From assembly GCF_027257875.1 (NCBI RefSeq), contig NZ_JAPVQY010000025.1, positions 35,400-99,399 on the forward strand: a stretch of 64,000 nucleotides of DNA. Direction: 5' to 3'. Position 1 is the first letter of the stretch. Each line of letters starts with the position of its first letter. The notes beneath the pieces are model-generated. The model searched no databases and was not told the origin of the DNA. It worked only from the letters and a program-made list of their open reading frames with translations. The translations under genes and the position numbers were made by a program. Shown here piece by piece: positions 36,567-44,967 of this stretch. The stretch is from Burkholderia sp. IMCC1007. Lineage in GTDB: Bacteria > Pseudomonadota > Gammaproteobacteria > Burkholderiales > Burkholderiaceae.

Positions 36567-37703
36567 TCAATCCGGCAGCAGCGCCCCGCTCACCCGCCCC
36601 GGTATCGCATCGCGGCCGGCAATCATCGCGATGCGCTGCCCGGCGAGCACGAACGGCACGTGCATCCTCGCGACCAGCATTCCCGGTGTGCGCGAGCGCA
36701 CCGCCACGCGATGCTGCGCGCCGTCCGCGGCTGCGTCGACGATTTCCGCGATCACCGCATCGGCGTCGACGTGCTCGCCCACCGCCACCTTCCAGCACAC
36801 GATGCCGGTACGCTCGGCCTTCACGTGATCGACGGCCTCCAGCGCAGCCACGGCCGGCGCCGCATGCGCGAGCGTCGCACTGCGATCGGCGACGATCGCC
36901 TCCGTTCGCAGGAACTCGATCAACCCGTCGGCATCGCGGCTGGCGAGCGCATCGGATACGTCGCGCTGCCCGCGCAATTCGACGACCGCCGAAAAACCCG
37001 GCCCCGCTTCATCGGCGCGCAAACCGGGCACGCCGTGCTTGCGCAATTGTGCCCACGCATCGTGAAACGCCTGGTCGAACGTGCCGCCGCCCGCATGCTC
37101 CTCGAGCAACAGGATCGACGCATCCACGCAGCGCGCCAACGCCGTCGCGCGTGCTTCGTGCGCCCAGTTGCCGTACACGTGCATCACTGCAGTCTTGTCG
37201 CAATGCAGATCGAGCGCGACGTCGTGCGCGAATGCGCGATGCAGCAGCATCGCCTTCAGATAGTCGACCGGATCGGCGGCGGCGGCCGGCGGCGCAGATA
37301 ACGCCGTCAGCCACGCCTTCGCGTCGCGCACACTGCGCGGCACGTCGCCTGCCTCGATCCGCCGCGCGACCGCGGCCCGCATGTCCGGAAAGCGCCGATC
37401 GAAGTTGCCGCTTCCGGCGCAATCGAACCGCCCGGTCAGCGCGCCGCCGATGCACTGCTGCATGCCGATCGGATTGGCCCACGTCATGACGGCCACGCGG
37501 CCGCCCAGCATGCCGGCACGCTCGAGCGCAACGAGTCGTTCAAGCAGATGCTGGATAACCAGCAGCCCCGGCACCTCCCCGGCGTGCAGCGCGGCCTGAA
37601 CGTAAAGCGAGCGCGCGGCGCCCGCGGGGCCGAACGTGTATTCGCGCAACGCGATGCGCATGCCCGGCGCCGTTCCCGGCAGCGGGATTTCCAGCTGTTC
37701 CAT
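36567..37703 (-). CDS. Succinylglutamate desuccinylase/aspartoacylase family deacylase (copy 2)
   Basis: 378 residues from ATG 37703 with GGAG 7 bases upstream. The zinc-carboxypeptidase-like fold has YVQAALHAGEVPGLLV (His and Glu ligands, about 35-50), NPIGMQQ, CAGSGNFDRRFPD, and VALDLHCDKTAVMHVY (third His, about 160-175); the catalytic Glu is in SAVVELRGQRDV. The C-terminal 100 residues form a beta-sandwich with TGIVCWKVAVGEHV. Relatives remove acyl groups from N-acyl amino acids (AspA, AstE, DoeB). It is a diverged tandem paralog of the next gene upstream (44-bp gap), in one operon. Confidence 0.92.
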   Translation of the reverse strand: MEQLEIPLPGTAPGMRIALREYTFGPAGAARSLYVQAALHAGEVPGLLVIQHLLERLVALERAGMLGGRVAVMTWANPIGMQQCIGGALTGRFDCAGSGNFDRRFPDMRAAVARRIEAGDVPRSVRDAKAWLTALSAPPAAAADPVDYLKAMLLHRAFAHDVALDLHCDKTAVMHVYGNWAHEARATALARCVDASILLLEEHAGGGTFDQAFHDAWAQLRKHGVPGLRADEAGPGFSAVVELRGQRDVSDALASRDADGLIEFLRTEAIVADRSATLAHAAPAVAALEAVDHVKAERTGIVCWKVAVGEHVDADAVIAEIVDAAADGAQHRVAVRSRTPGMLVARMHVPFVLAGQRIAMIAGRDAIPGRVSGALLPD

Positions 37704-37747
37704 CCGGCACTCCAGTGTTCGGATCGATACGATTCGTGCGGCCGATA

Positions 37748-38896
37748 TCAGAAGTCGAGCAGCAGGTTCCCGGGATCCCGCTCCGCCAGGATCGTGTCGC
37801 CGGCGATCAGCGCGGCGCGCTGCCCGGGCCGCACGAGCTTCTGCAGTTGCCGCACGACCATCACGCCGTCGATCGGGCTGACCACCGGCATGCGCGCGTT
37901 GATGCCGTCGCCGTCGAGACGCACGACTTCCGCGAACGTCTCGCCCGCGGCGATGCGATCGCCCGGTGCGCGCCGATAGGCGATCACGCCCGCACACGGG
38001 CACCGCACATGCGCGGCACCCTGCAGCGGTAACACGGCAGGGATGACGTCGGCCCGATCGTCGCCATCACCGATTTCCGGCAGCGACACGATCCCTTCGG
38101 CGTGCGCGAAGCGCAGCAGGTTGCGCGCATCGCGCCGCGCCAGCGCATCGTCGACATCGGCCTGGCCGCGCAACTCGATCGTCGCCGAGAAGCCGCCCTG
38201 CGCTTCGTCGAAGATGCCGGCCTGTTGCAGCGCGCCCCATGCGCTCGAATGCGTCTGGTCGAACGCGCCGCCGCCGGTGCCGTGCGGCTCCAGCATGACC
38301 ACCGGCGCGCCGATCATCCGCGCGATCGTCTCGGCCCGCGTGCGCTGCAACGTCGACGCGTAGACATGCGCGATCGCGTCGGTGTCGCAATGCAGGTCGA
38401 GGACGATGTCGTGATCGACCGCCAGTCGCGCCAACGCGAGCTTCATCGCGGCCGCCGGCGTCAGTTCGCTGCGCGCGTCGAGCAACTCGCGGAACAAACG
38501 CTTCCAGTCCTGCCGCGTCATGTCGCGCGCGTGCGGCGCGTCGAGACGCTGCGCGACGGCCCGCTCCAGCAACGGGAAATTGCGATTGAAGTTCTCCCCG
38601 TTCTCGAAGTCGAAGCGCCCGACGACCGGCCCGAACAAGCGCTGCGACAGCCCGATCGGATTCGCATACGGCACGACCGTGACGGCCCCGGCGATGCGTC
38701 CCGCGCGCTCGAGTTCGTGCAATGCATCGAGCACATGCTGCAGCACGAGCAGCCCCGGATGTTCGTCCGCGTGCAGCCCGGCCTGCAGATACAGGCTGCG
38801 CCCGGCGTCGGGATTGCCGAATCGGTGTGCGGTCAGATGAAGCGCGACGCCGGGTGCCGGCGACGGCAAAGGCAGTTCGATACGTTGGTAGGTCAC
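37748..38896 (-). CDS. Succinylglutamate desuccinylase/aspartoacylase family deacylase (copy 1)
   Basis: 382 residues; GAGGAG about 12 bases upstream of the ATG. The same motifs as its paralog: YLQAGLHADEHPGLLV (metal His/Glu), YANPIGLSQ, ENGENFNRNFPL, IVLDLHCDTDAIAHVY and SATIELRGQADVDDALARRDA. The C-terminal half ends in a beta domain with SPIDGVMVVRQLQKLVRPGQ, like a lipoyl-type barrel. Two different deacylases in tandem suggest two related N-acyl substrates or a hetero-oligomer. Divergent from the binding-protein gene across 265 bp with a long palindrome. Confidence 0.92.
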   Translation of the reverse strand: MTYQRIELPLPSPAPGVALHLTAHRFGNPDAGRSLYLQAGLHADEHPGLLVLQHVLDALHELERAGRIAGAVTVVPYANPIGLSQRLFGPVVGRFDFENGENFNRNFPLLERAVAQRLDAPHARDMTRQDWKRLFRELLDARSELTPAAAMKLALARLAVDHDIVLDLHCDTDAIAHVYASTLQRTRAETIARMIGAPVVMLEPHGTGGGAFDQTHSSAWGALQQAGIFDEAQGGFSATIELRGQADVDDALARRDARNLLRFAHAEGIVSLPEIGDGDDRADVIPAVLPLQGAAHVRCPCAGVIAYRRAPGDRIAAGETFAEVVRLDGDGINARMPVVSPIDGVMVVRQLQKLVRPGQRAALIAGDTILAERDPGNLLLDF

Positions 38897-38982
38897 CTGC
38901 TGTCTCCTCGAACGGATGTCGGTGTGCAGTCGCGAGAGGCCCGAACGCGCGCTTCGCGGCGCGTCGACGCCCTCGTCACACC

Positions 38983-39017
38983 GTCCATAAAATGTAGATT
39001 TTTAGTCTACTATGGAC
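38983..39017. promoter_or_regulatory. Nested inverted repeat in the deacylase/binding-protein intergenic region
   Basis: GTCCATA (38983-38989) pairs with TATGGAC (39011-39017), and inside it GTAGA (38994-38998) pairs with TCTAC (39006-39010). The left side has four extra bases, so symmetry is imperfect. It lies between divergent operons and is AT-rich, so it probably overlaps a promoter. The MocR-type regulator at 41.2-42.6 kb is the best candidate to bind it. Confidence 0.6.
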
Positions 39018-39161
39018 AATTCGTTTTTTAAAGAAGATACTTGGCAGCACCATCCGTCATGGTCGCCTGTCCCGCTTCACGGTGCGCCGCAGCAGTTTTC
39101 ACGGCTCCGGCCGGCCGCAGCAGGCAACGGTCGTCGTTCGATTCCCCTTATCGGAGCTGGC

Positions 39162-39944
39162 ATGAACCTCAAGCATCTGGTCGTCGCAGTCGCGTTGTCC
39201 GCGGGCGTGTCCGGGCTGGCGTTCGCGGATAACACCGCGGCGCTCCGAATCGGCATCGAAGCCGCCTATCCGCCGTTCGAGAGCAAGACGGCGTCCGGCG
39301 AGTTGCAGGGCTTCGACATCGACATCGGCAACGCGATCTGCGCGAAGATGAAGGTTCGCTGCGTGTGGGTCGAGAACGTCTACGACGGCCTGTTGCCGGC
39401 GCTGCACGCACGCAAGTTCGACATGGTCAACTCGGCGATGAACATCACGCAAAAGCGCAAGCAGATCGTCGATTTCACGCCGCCGGTCTACGCAGTGCCG
39501 ATGGTGTTCGTCGCGCGCAAGGATTCCGGGCTGCTGCCCGATCCGGCACGCCTGAAGGGCAAGCGCATCGGCGTATTGCAGGCATCCGCGCAGGAGGATT
39601 TCCTGAAGCGCAACTGGGCGCCGCGCGGCGTCACGATCACGTCGTATTCGGATCAGAATCTCGTCTATGCGGATCTCGCGTCCGGCCGCCTCGACGCCGC
39701 GGTACAGGAATCGCAGACGGCACAGGAAGGCTTCCTCGACAAGCCGCAAGGCCGCGAATTCGCGGTCCTCGGCGAGCCGATCCGCGACGCCGCGACGCTC
39801 GGCGAAGGCGTCGGGATGGCATTTCGCAAACAGGACGCCGAACTGCGCGGCAAGGTCACCGCGGCGCTCGACGCGCTGAAGAAGGACGGCACGCTGAGCC
39901 GGCTGTCGGTCCAGTATTTCAAGCGCGACATCATCGTCAGGTAG
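39162..39944 (+). CDS. Periplasmic amino acid-binding protein (ABC transporter, HisJ/ArgT type)
   Basis: 260 residues from ATG 39162 with GGAG 6 bases upstream; the signal peptide is MNLKHLVVAVALSAGVSGLAFA. The mature part begins RIGIEAAYPPFESKTASGELQGFDIDIGNAICAKM, the family signature for polar amino acid-binding proteins, and contains DGLLPALHARKFDMVNSAMNITQKRKQIVDFT. The ligand's carboxylate-binding Arg is in QKRK. No permease or ATPase gene is adjacent, so it uses components encoded elsewhere or works as a receptor. Linked to an aminotransferase 84 bp downstream. Confidence 0.95.
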   Translation: MNLKHLVVAVALSAGVSGLAFADNTAALRIGIEAAYPPFESKTASGELQGFDIDIGNAICAKMKVRCVWVENVYDGLLPALHARKFDMVNSAMNITQKRKQIVDFTPPVYAVPMVFVARKDSGLLPDPARLKGKRIGVLQASAQEDFLKRNWAPRGVTITSYSDQNLVYADLASGRLDAAVQESQTAQEGFLDKPQGREFAVLGEPIRDAATLGEGVGMAFRKQDAELRGKVTAALDALKKDGTLSRLSVQYFKRDIIVR

Positions 39945-40028
39945 CGCGCGCCGCCACCGGCGCTGCCCGTTTCCCTCTCCATGCGGCGCGGACGTGCCGC
40001 ACCCAACTCACCCGACAAAGGAACGAAC

Positions 40029-41153
40029 ATGAAGATCAAGGAATTCGGCGTCGAACGCTGGATGGACCTGTACGAAAACCGTTGTACGTACAACCTCGCG
40101 GAGACGTGCGTCGAATCGCTGACGGTCGACCAGTTGCTGACCATGACCGGCAAGCAGGACACGCTGCTCGACGAGCTGCGTCCGATGAAGCTGACGTACG
40201 GCGCGATCGAAGGTACGCAGCGTCTGCGCGACGTGATCGCGTCGACTTACGCGCGCCAGTCCGCAGCGAACGTGATCGTCACGCACGGCGCGATCGGCGG
40301 CAATGCACTGATCTACGAAACGCTGGTCGAAGCGGGCGATACGGTCGTGTCGGTGTTGCCGACCTACCAGCAGCACTATTCGATTCCGGAAAGCTACGGC
40401 GCAAACGTGAAGGTGCTGAAGCTGCGCGAGGAAAACGGCTTTCTGCCCGATCTCGAGGAACTCGCGTCTCTCGTCGACGACAAGACGCGCCTGATCGCGA
40501 TCAACAACCCGAACAACCCGACCGGCTCGCTGATGGACGAAGCGATGCTCGGCAAGCTCGTCGACATCGCGAAACGGTGCGGCGCATACGTGCTGTGCGA
40601 CGAGGTCTATCGCGGCACCGATCAGGTCGGCAGCGGCTACAGCGCATCGATCGCCGACCTGTACGAACGCGGGATCAGCACGGCGAGCATGTCGAAGACG
40701 TACTCGCTCGCCGGGCTGCGCCTCGGCTGGATCGCGGGCCCCGTCGAGCTGATCCATGCAGTGAGCGTGCATCGCGACTACAACACGATCAGCGTCGGGA
40801 TGATCGACGACTATCTCGCGACGCTCGCGCTCGAACACCGCGACGTGATCTTGCAGCGCAATCACGACATCGTGCGCACCAACCTGGCCATTCTCGATGC
40901 ATGGGTCGAGCGCGAGCCGGCGATTTCGTGGGTCAAGCCGAAGTCCGGCACGACGGCGCTGCTCAAGTATGCGTTCGACATGCCGTCGCGCGCGTTCTGC
41001 ACGGAGCTGATCGAAGCGACCGGCGTGATGTTCACGCCGGGCAGCGCGCTCGACATGGAAGGCTACGTGCGGATCGGCTATGCGAACAACCGGACCGTGC
41101 TCGAGCAGGGGCTTGCGCGCGTATCGGAGTTTCTGCGCGCGAAGGCCAACTGA
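40029..41153 (+). CDS. PLP-dependent aminotransferase, class I/II (arginine-related subgroup?)
   Basis: 374 residues. Fold-type I pattern: THGAIGGNALIYETLVEAGDTVVSVLPTYQQHYSIPES, NNPNNPTGS (about 160), CDEVYRG (about 193), and the PLP Lys in SMSKTYSLAGLRLGW (about 217-231). The N-terminus MKIKEFGVERWMDLYENRC recalls proteins annotated as capreomycidine-synthase-like, a branch acting on hydroxyarginine, but that resemblance is from memory. It follows the binding protein, so it probably processes the imported or deacylated amino acid. Ends at a strong bidirectional terminator. Confidence 0.9.
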   Translation: MKIKEFGVERWMDLYENRCTYNLAETCVESLTVDQLLTMTGKQDTLLDELRPMKLTYGAIEGTQRLRDVIASTYARQSAANVIVTHGAIGGNALIYETLVEAGDTVVSVLPTYQQHYSIPESYGANVKVLKLREENGFLPDLEELASLVDDKTRLIAINNPNNPTGSLMDEAMLGKLVDIAKRCGAYVLCDEVYRGTDQVGSGYSASIADLYERGISTASMSKTYSLAGLRLGWIAGPVELIHAVSVHRDYNTISVGMIDDYLATLALEHRDVILQRNHDIVRTNLAILDAWVEREPAISWVKPKSGTTALLKYAFDMPSRAFCTELIEATGVMFTPGSALDMEGYVRIGYANNRTVLEQGLARVSEFLRAKAN

Positions 41154-41171
41154 TCCGAACCTCCGCACCGA

Positions 41172-41200
41172 AAGGCCGGTACGCGCTGCGTACCGGCCTT
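41172..41200. terminator. Bidirectional terminator between aminotransferase and MocR genes
   Basis: AAGGCCGGTACGC pairs perfectly over 13 bp with GCGTACCGGCCTT around a GCT loop. It is followed by CGTTTC on the plus strand and preceded by GCACCGAA (TTCGGTGC on minus). It lies between two converging stops. Confidence 0.85.
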
Positions 41201-41204
41201 CGTT

Positions 41205-42629
41205 TCATCGCATGCACGACGCCGCGAGCTTGCCGACCGCGATCACGGCCTGCTCGATTTCCGGCGACCACGGGCTGCTGTAGTTCAGCCGGATGAAGTT
41301 CCGGTAGTTGTCCGTGATCGAGAACATGTAGCCCGGCCCGATCGTGATCCCCTGCTCCAGCGCAAGCTGATACAGCCGCATCGCATCGACCTGCGCCGGC
41401 AACTCGACCCACAGCACGTAGCCGCCCGCCGGGCTCGAGATGCGCGTGCCTTCGGGAAAGAACCGCGACACCATCGCCCGCATCAGGTTCGCCTGCTGCG
41501 CATACGCCTTGCGCAACCGCCGCAAGTGATGTTCGTAGCCGTCCCGTTCGAGAAACTCGGCGATCGCGAGCTGCGGTATCGACGGCGTCGCCAGCGTGTT
41601 CAGGAACTTCAGCTTCTCGACCTGATCCCGATAGCGTCCCGGCAATGCCCAGCCGATCCGGTACGCGGCCGTCAGGCTCTTCGAGAACGAAGCGCAATGC
41701 AGCACGATGCCGCTGCGGTCGTAGGACTTCAGCGTGCTCGGATGCGAATCGCCGAAATACAGTTCGTTATACACACCGTTTTCGATGATCGGCAGATCGG
41801 CCTTCGTTGCGAATTCAACCAGTTCGCGCTTGCGCTCGTCGGGCATCTGGAAGCCGAGCGGGTTCTGGAAGTTCGGCATCACCATGCACGCGGCGATCGG
41901 CTGCGACTTCGCGATCGCCGCCAGCGCCGCGATGTCGATTCCGTATTCGGGGTGCGTGGCCACCTCGATCGCCTTCATCCCCATCCGTTCGATCGCGTGC
42001 AGCATCGCGTAGAACGTCGGCGATTCCACCGCGATCGTATCGCCCGGCTTCGCGACCGCCTGCAGACACAGATTGATCGCCTCGGTCGCACCGACCGTCA
42101 CGATGATCTCGTTCGGGTCCACCGACATCCCGTTCTCCAGATAGCGTCGCGCGATCTGACGGATCAATCGCGGATGGCCGGGCGGCAGCCCGTCCGTCAC
42201 GCCCCATAACGACTTGTCGCGACCGGCCGCGTATGCATAGCGGTTCAGCTTCTCGAACGGAAACAGGCTCGGGTCCGGATACGGCGAGCCGAGCGGCACC
42301 GCGTCGTCCGTGCCGATCGAGCGCAGCGTCGACAGCACGAGCCGGCTCATGTCGACCGACGACGACACCGCGATCGGCTTCGAAGGCCGCAATTCGCGCA
42401 CCGGCGCATGGCCGTCGTCGCGACGCAGGTTCACGAAGTAACCCGACTGCGGACGACTCTCCAGCAACCCGCGGCTTTCGAGCAGCAGATACGCATGCAG
42501 CACGGTCGTGATGCTGATCCGGTGCTGCTGGCTCGCCTGCCGCACCGACGGAATCCGGTCGCCGTGCCGGTACACGCCCTGGCGGATCAGGCGCTCGATG
42601 TCGTCCGCGAGTTTTTCGTAGAGCTTCAT
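41205..42629 (-). CDS. MocR-type (GntR HTH + aminotransferase domain) transcriptional regulator
   Basis: 474 residues from ATG 42629. The N-terminal winged HTH is MKLYEKLADDIERLIRQGVYRHGDRIPSVRQASQQHRISITTVLHAYLLLESRGLLESRPQSGYFV (1-66). The C-terminal aminotransferase-like domain has PLGSPYPDPSLFP, GATEAINLCLQAVAKPGDTIAVESPTFY and CMVMPNFQNPLGFQMPD. The expected PLP Lys is in CASFSKSLTAAYRIGWALPG. MocR regulators sense amino-acid-like ligands through PLP and control linked catabolic genes. Convergent with the aminotransferase gene; it likely governs the deacylase/binding-protein divergon. Confidence 0.93.
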   Translation of the reverse strand: MKLYEKLADDIERLIRQGVYRHGDRIPSVRQASQQHRISITTVLHAYLLLESRGLLESRPQSGYFVNLRRDDGHAPVRELRPSKPIAVSSSVDMSRLVLSTLRSIGTDDAVPLGSPYPDPSLFPFEKLNRYAYAAGRDKSLWGVTDGLPPGHPRLIRQIARRYLENGMSVDPNEIIVTVGATEAINLCLQAVAKPGDTIAVESPTFYAMLHAIERMGMKAIEVATHPEYGIDIAALAAIAKSQPIAACMVMPNFQNPLGFQMPDERKRELVEFATKADLPIIENGVYNELYFGDSHPSTLKSYDRSGIVLHCASFSKSLTAAYRIGWALPGRYRDQVEKLKFLNTLATPSIPQLAIAEFLERDGYEHHLRRLRKAYAQQANLMRAMVSRFFPEGTRISSPAGGYVLWVELPAQVDAMRLYQLALEQGITIGPGYMFSITDNYRNFIRLNYSSPWSPEIEQAVIAVGKLAASCMR

Positions 42630-43004
42630 CGCGCGCTCCCTGCCGGCCCGCGCATGCGCGCCGCCGCGTCGTGGGCGTCCGATACGCGCGTGTTCTGCCC
42701 GCCGATCGGGCTGTCGTGATCCCTGATTGCTCCCTCCGGTTTTGCCTTTTCCATCGCAGTGGCTCGCTTTTGAAGATGCGCCGGGAGGCCCGTGATGTCT
42801 GGGCCCGCAGCACTGTGCACTTGATGGCTTGATCTTAAAAGCAGAACAGTTGCCCCGGGGTACACACATGGAACGCGCACACAAGAGTACAGTTCGGCGC
42901 CGATCGGCGATTTCTGACAAACTGTACGTCTTACGAAGCGGCGACGAGGCGGTGATCGGAGTCCAATACTGTGCGATCGCACGGTTTTATCGACGGCGTT
43001 CCGT
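42630..43004. promoter_or_regulatory. 375-bp region upstream of the MocR gene with GTACAGTT...AACTGTAC inverted repeat
   Basis: GTACAGTT (42887-42894) and AACTGTAC (42920-42927) are exact inverted copies 25 bases apart; a further ACAGTT copy is at 42846. Spaced repeats upstream of a MocR gene fit autoregulation. No protein-coding frame is supported in the stretch. Confidence 0.45.
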
Positions 43005-43160
43005 ATGCAGCACCCGATCGAACAGGCATCCGACCTCGGCGGCGTGATCCGCGCCGCCCGCAAGGCACAAAAATGGCGCCAGAACGACGCAGCCGAACAC
43101 GCGGGCGTCAGCGAGTCGTTCATGGTCAAGGCCGAACGCGGCGCGGACACGTCGCGCGCA
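43005..43160 (+). pseudogene. HTH (HipB/XRE-like) domain remnant
   Basis: About 50 codons encode an XRE-type helix-turn-helix: LGGVIRAARKAQKWRQNDAAEHAGVSESFMVKAERGAD, matching the HipB-like pattern VRAxRKxxGxxQxxxAxxxGVSxxFxxxxERG. After this the frame turns to low-quality sequence (TSRAVKDGRCVLTTTGSYGSS) while another frame becomes protein-like, so the rest of the regulator is lost through frameshift or deletion. A hipA kinase partner is not recognisable next door. Confidence 0.65.
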
Positions 43161-43216
43161 GTGAAGGATGGGCGCTGCGTGCTTACGACGACGGGCTCGT
43201 ACGGGAGTTCGGCGAC

Positions 43217-43792
43217 GTGCGCGCGACCTTCGGCGTCGACGCGCCGCTCTATCCGGGCGCGGGCAGCCACGGCACGTCGCGCCGGCTGCACGTCGAGCGC
43301 AGGCGCGAACGGCATTGGGCGCCGGTGCCGATCGGCGAGGTCGACCCGGTCGGGTTCTCTGAAATCGCGCGTGCAGTCGACCTGCTGGTGAGCGTCGCAG
43401 CCTTCGCGCTCGACGACGACGCAACGCGCACCGCCACGGCATCGCGCGCGACGGATCCGGTGCGCCGCCGCGCGCTGGAAACGGAACGCCGGGATCGTCT
43501 GAACCGGCTGTCGGATCTGCCGCTGGGCGTGATGGCGGCGCATCGCCGGCACGTGCTGTCGCTCGTGTTCGCCGACGCGATCGCGCAACGGCGAATCACG
43601 CTCGACGAACGCCATGTGCGCGTCGGCGGGTGGTCGGTGCATTGCGCAACCGGCCGCGTGATGCGCGACGGCGAGCCGGTCGATACGCCGATCGCGCCGC
43701 CGGCGTCGCCGCTGCGCGCGGTGCCGTGGCTGCCGTACGACGAAGCGCTGCTGCAGCGGATCGTCGATGTCGTCGCGGGGTTGCTCGACTGA
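43217..43792 (+). CDS. Hypothetical protein following the HTH remnant
   Basis: 191 residues from GTG 43217, with GGGAG about 9 bases upstream. The frame is protein-like even further upstream (GWALRAYDDGLVREFGDV), so the true start may have been lost and this could be the body of a larger gene fused out of frame with the HTH remnant. The protein is Arg/Asp-rich and mixed alpha/beta (HWAPVPIGEVDPVGFSEIARAVDLLVSVAAFAL, RHVRVGGWSVHCATGRVM). I do not recognise a family. C-terminus is LLQRIVDVVAGLLD. It may be a degraded gene. Confidence 0.5.
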   Translation: MRATFGVDAPLYPGAGSHGTSRRLHVERRRERHWAPVPIGEVDPVGFSEIARAVDLLVSVAAFALDDDATRTATASRATDPVRRRALETERRDRLNRLSDLPLGVMAAHRRHVLSLVFADAIAQRRITLDERHVRVGGWSVHCATGRVMRDGEPVDTPIAPPASPLRAVPWLPYDEALLQRIVDVVAGLLD

Positions 43793-43842
43793 GCGGGCGA
43801 GCGGCGAGCGGGGCGAGCGGCGCTGAACGATGCGCGCCGCGC

Positions 43843-44754
43843 CTATCGCGCCGTCTGCTGCCGCTGCGCTTCCTGCGCTTTCATCTGCAGATACGCGCTC
43901 CGGTCGAGCTCATGCAGCTGCTGCGGATACTGCTCGGTCGCGTCGAACCAGCGTGCGAAGCGCTGGTCGAGCGGCTTGTCGAGCGTCGCGAGATACGCGT
44001 CGATCGCGAGGTAGTAACGCATCGTGTTGCGCTCCAGCAGCCCGCGCACGCCGCCGATGTATTGCGGCTGCGCGGCCGACGCGCCGCTCGCGAGCGTGAA
44101 CCCGACCTTGTCGCTGCCGATCGTCGCGAGGTAGGTCTTCATCGCCATGCGGCCGACCGTGCCGAAGCCATACGAATACGTGAGATGCAGGAACGTGCGC
44201 GATGCGCCGACGGGCACGGCCTCCAGCGCGATCCGGTAGTCCTTCGTGCCCATCGGGCCGCTGTCGGCGCTCAGGTCGACCTGGAAATAGTCGGGCGTCG
44301 CGGCAGCCACGCGGTAGCGGAACTGCACGCGATAGGTGTCCGACAGCTTCTGCTCGACCTTGCGGCCGAGATTCACGTCGAGCACCGGGCCGTTGCTGCC
44401 GGTCGACGCGTGACAATACTTCGTGTTCAGGTGCAGGATCAGCACCGCGCACCAGTTCGCGGGGCCCTGCGCGGGATCGTCGAGCTTGCCGCTCACGACC
44501 GAGTACGGATAGTCGACGACCGCGTAGATATCGCCCTTCAGCGACGAAGAGGCCTCGGACGATTCGAGGTACAGCGGACGATGGAACGGGTTGTTCTTGA
44601 GCTGCTCGCCGAGGCTGTGATAGCGGTCAAGCAGCGCCGCGCCGCCGTCCGCGCCGAACGACAGCGCGCTCCAGCCGACACAAAGCGCGCCAACGAGCGC
44701 GCGCCATGCGTGGCGGGCGAACCGTGGTCGTTGCGGGTGTTGGGATGTCTCCAT
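43843..44754 (-). CDS. Secreted/periplasmic protein of unknown function
   Basis: 303 residues from ATG 44754, which has GGAG 8 bases upstream; the frame's earlier ATG does not. The N-terminus is a signal peptide after a basic leader (ARHAWRALVGALCVGWSALSFGADG). The mature part has ALLDRYHSLGEQLKNNPFHRPLYLESSE, VLDVNLGRKVEQKLSDTYRVQFRYRVAAATPDYFQVDLSADSGPMGTKDYRIALEA and TFLHLTYSYGFG: a beta-rich fold resembling a START/SRPBCC-type lipid-binding domain (tentative). Two Cys (WCAVLILHLNTKYCH) could form a disulfide. No operon partner. Confidence 0.85.
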   Translation of the reverse strand: METSQHPQRPRFARHAWRALVGALCVGWSALSFGADGGAALLDRYHSLGEQLKNNPFHRPLYLESSEASSSLKGDIYAVVDYPYSVVSGKLDDPAQGPANWCAVLILHLNTKYCHASTGSNGPVLDVNLGRKVEQKLSDTYRVQFRYRVAAATPDYFQVDLSADSGPMGTKDYRIALEAVPVGASRTFLHLTYSYGFGTVGRMAMKTYLATIGSDKVGFTLASGASAAQPQYIGGVRGLLERNTMRYYLAIDAYLATLDKPLDQRFARWFDATEQYPQQLHELDRSAYLQMKAQEAQRQQTAR

Positions 44755-44967
44755 TCTTGTGCTCCAGCGGAGTGCGCGATGCTCGCGCACCTCTTTCACC
44801 GACTATACGCGGCCGCGATCCGGATCAGCGCCGCCGGTCACTCGCGGTCGATTGCAGGCACAACGGCCGCGACGATGCGAGGCGCCGCTGCGTGGCCCGA
44901 TAAACCGTCTGACCGCGACCGATGCCGTGTCGTTCCGTGCGATTCGCGTGCAGCGCCACACACCGCG

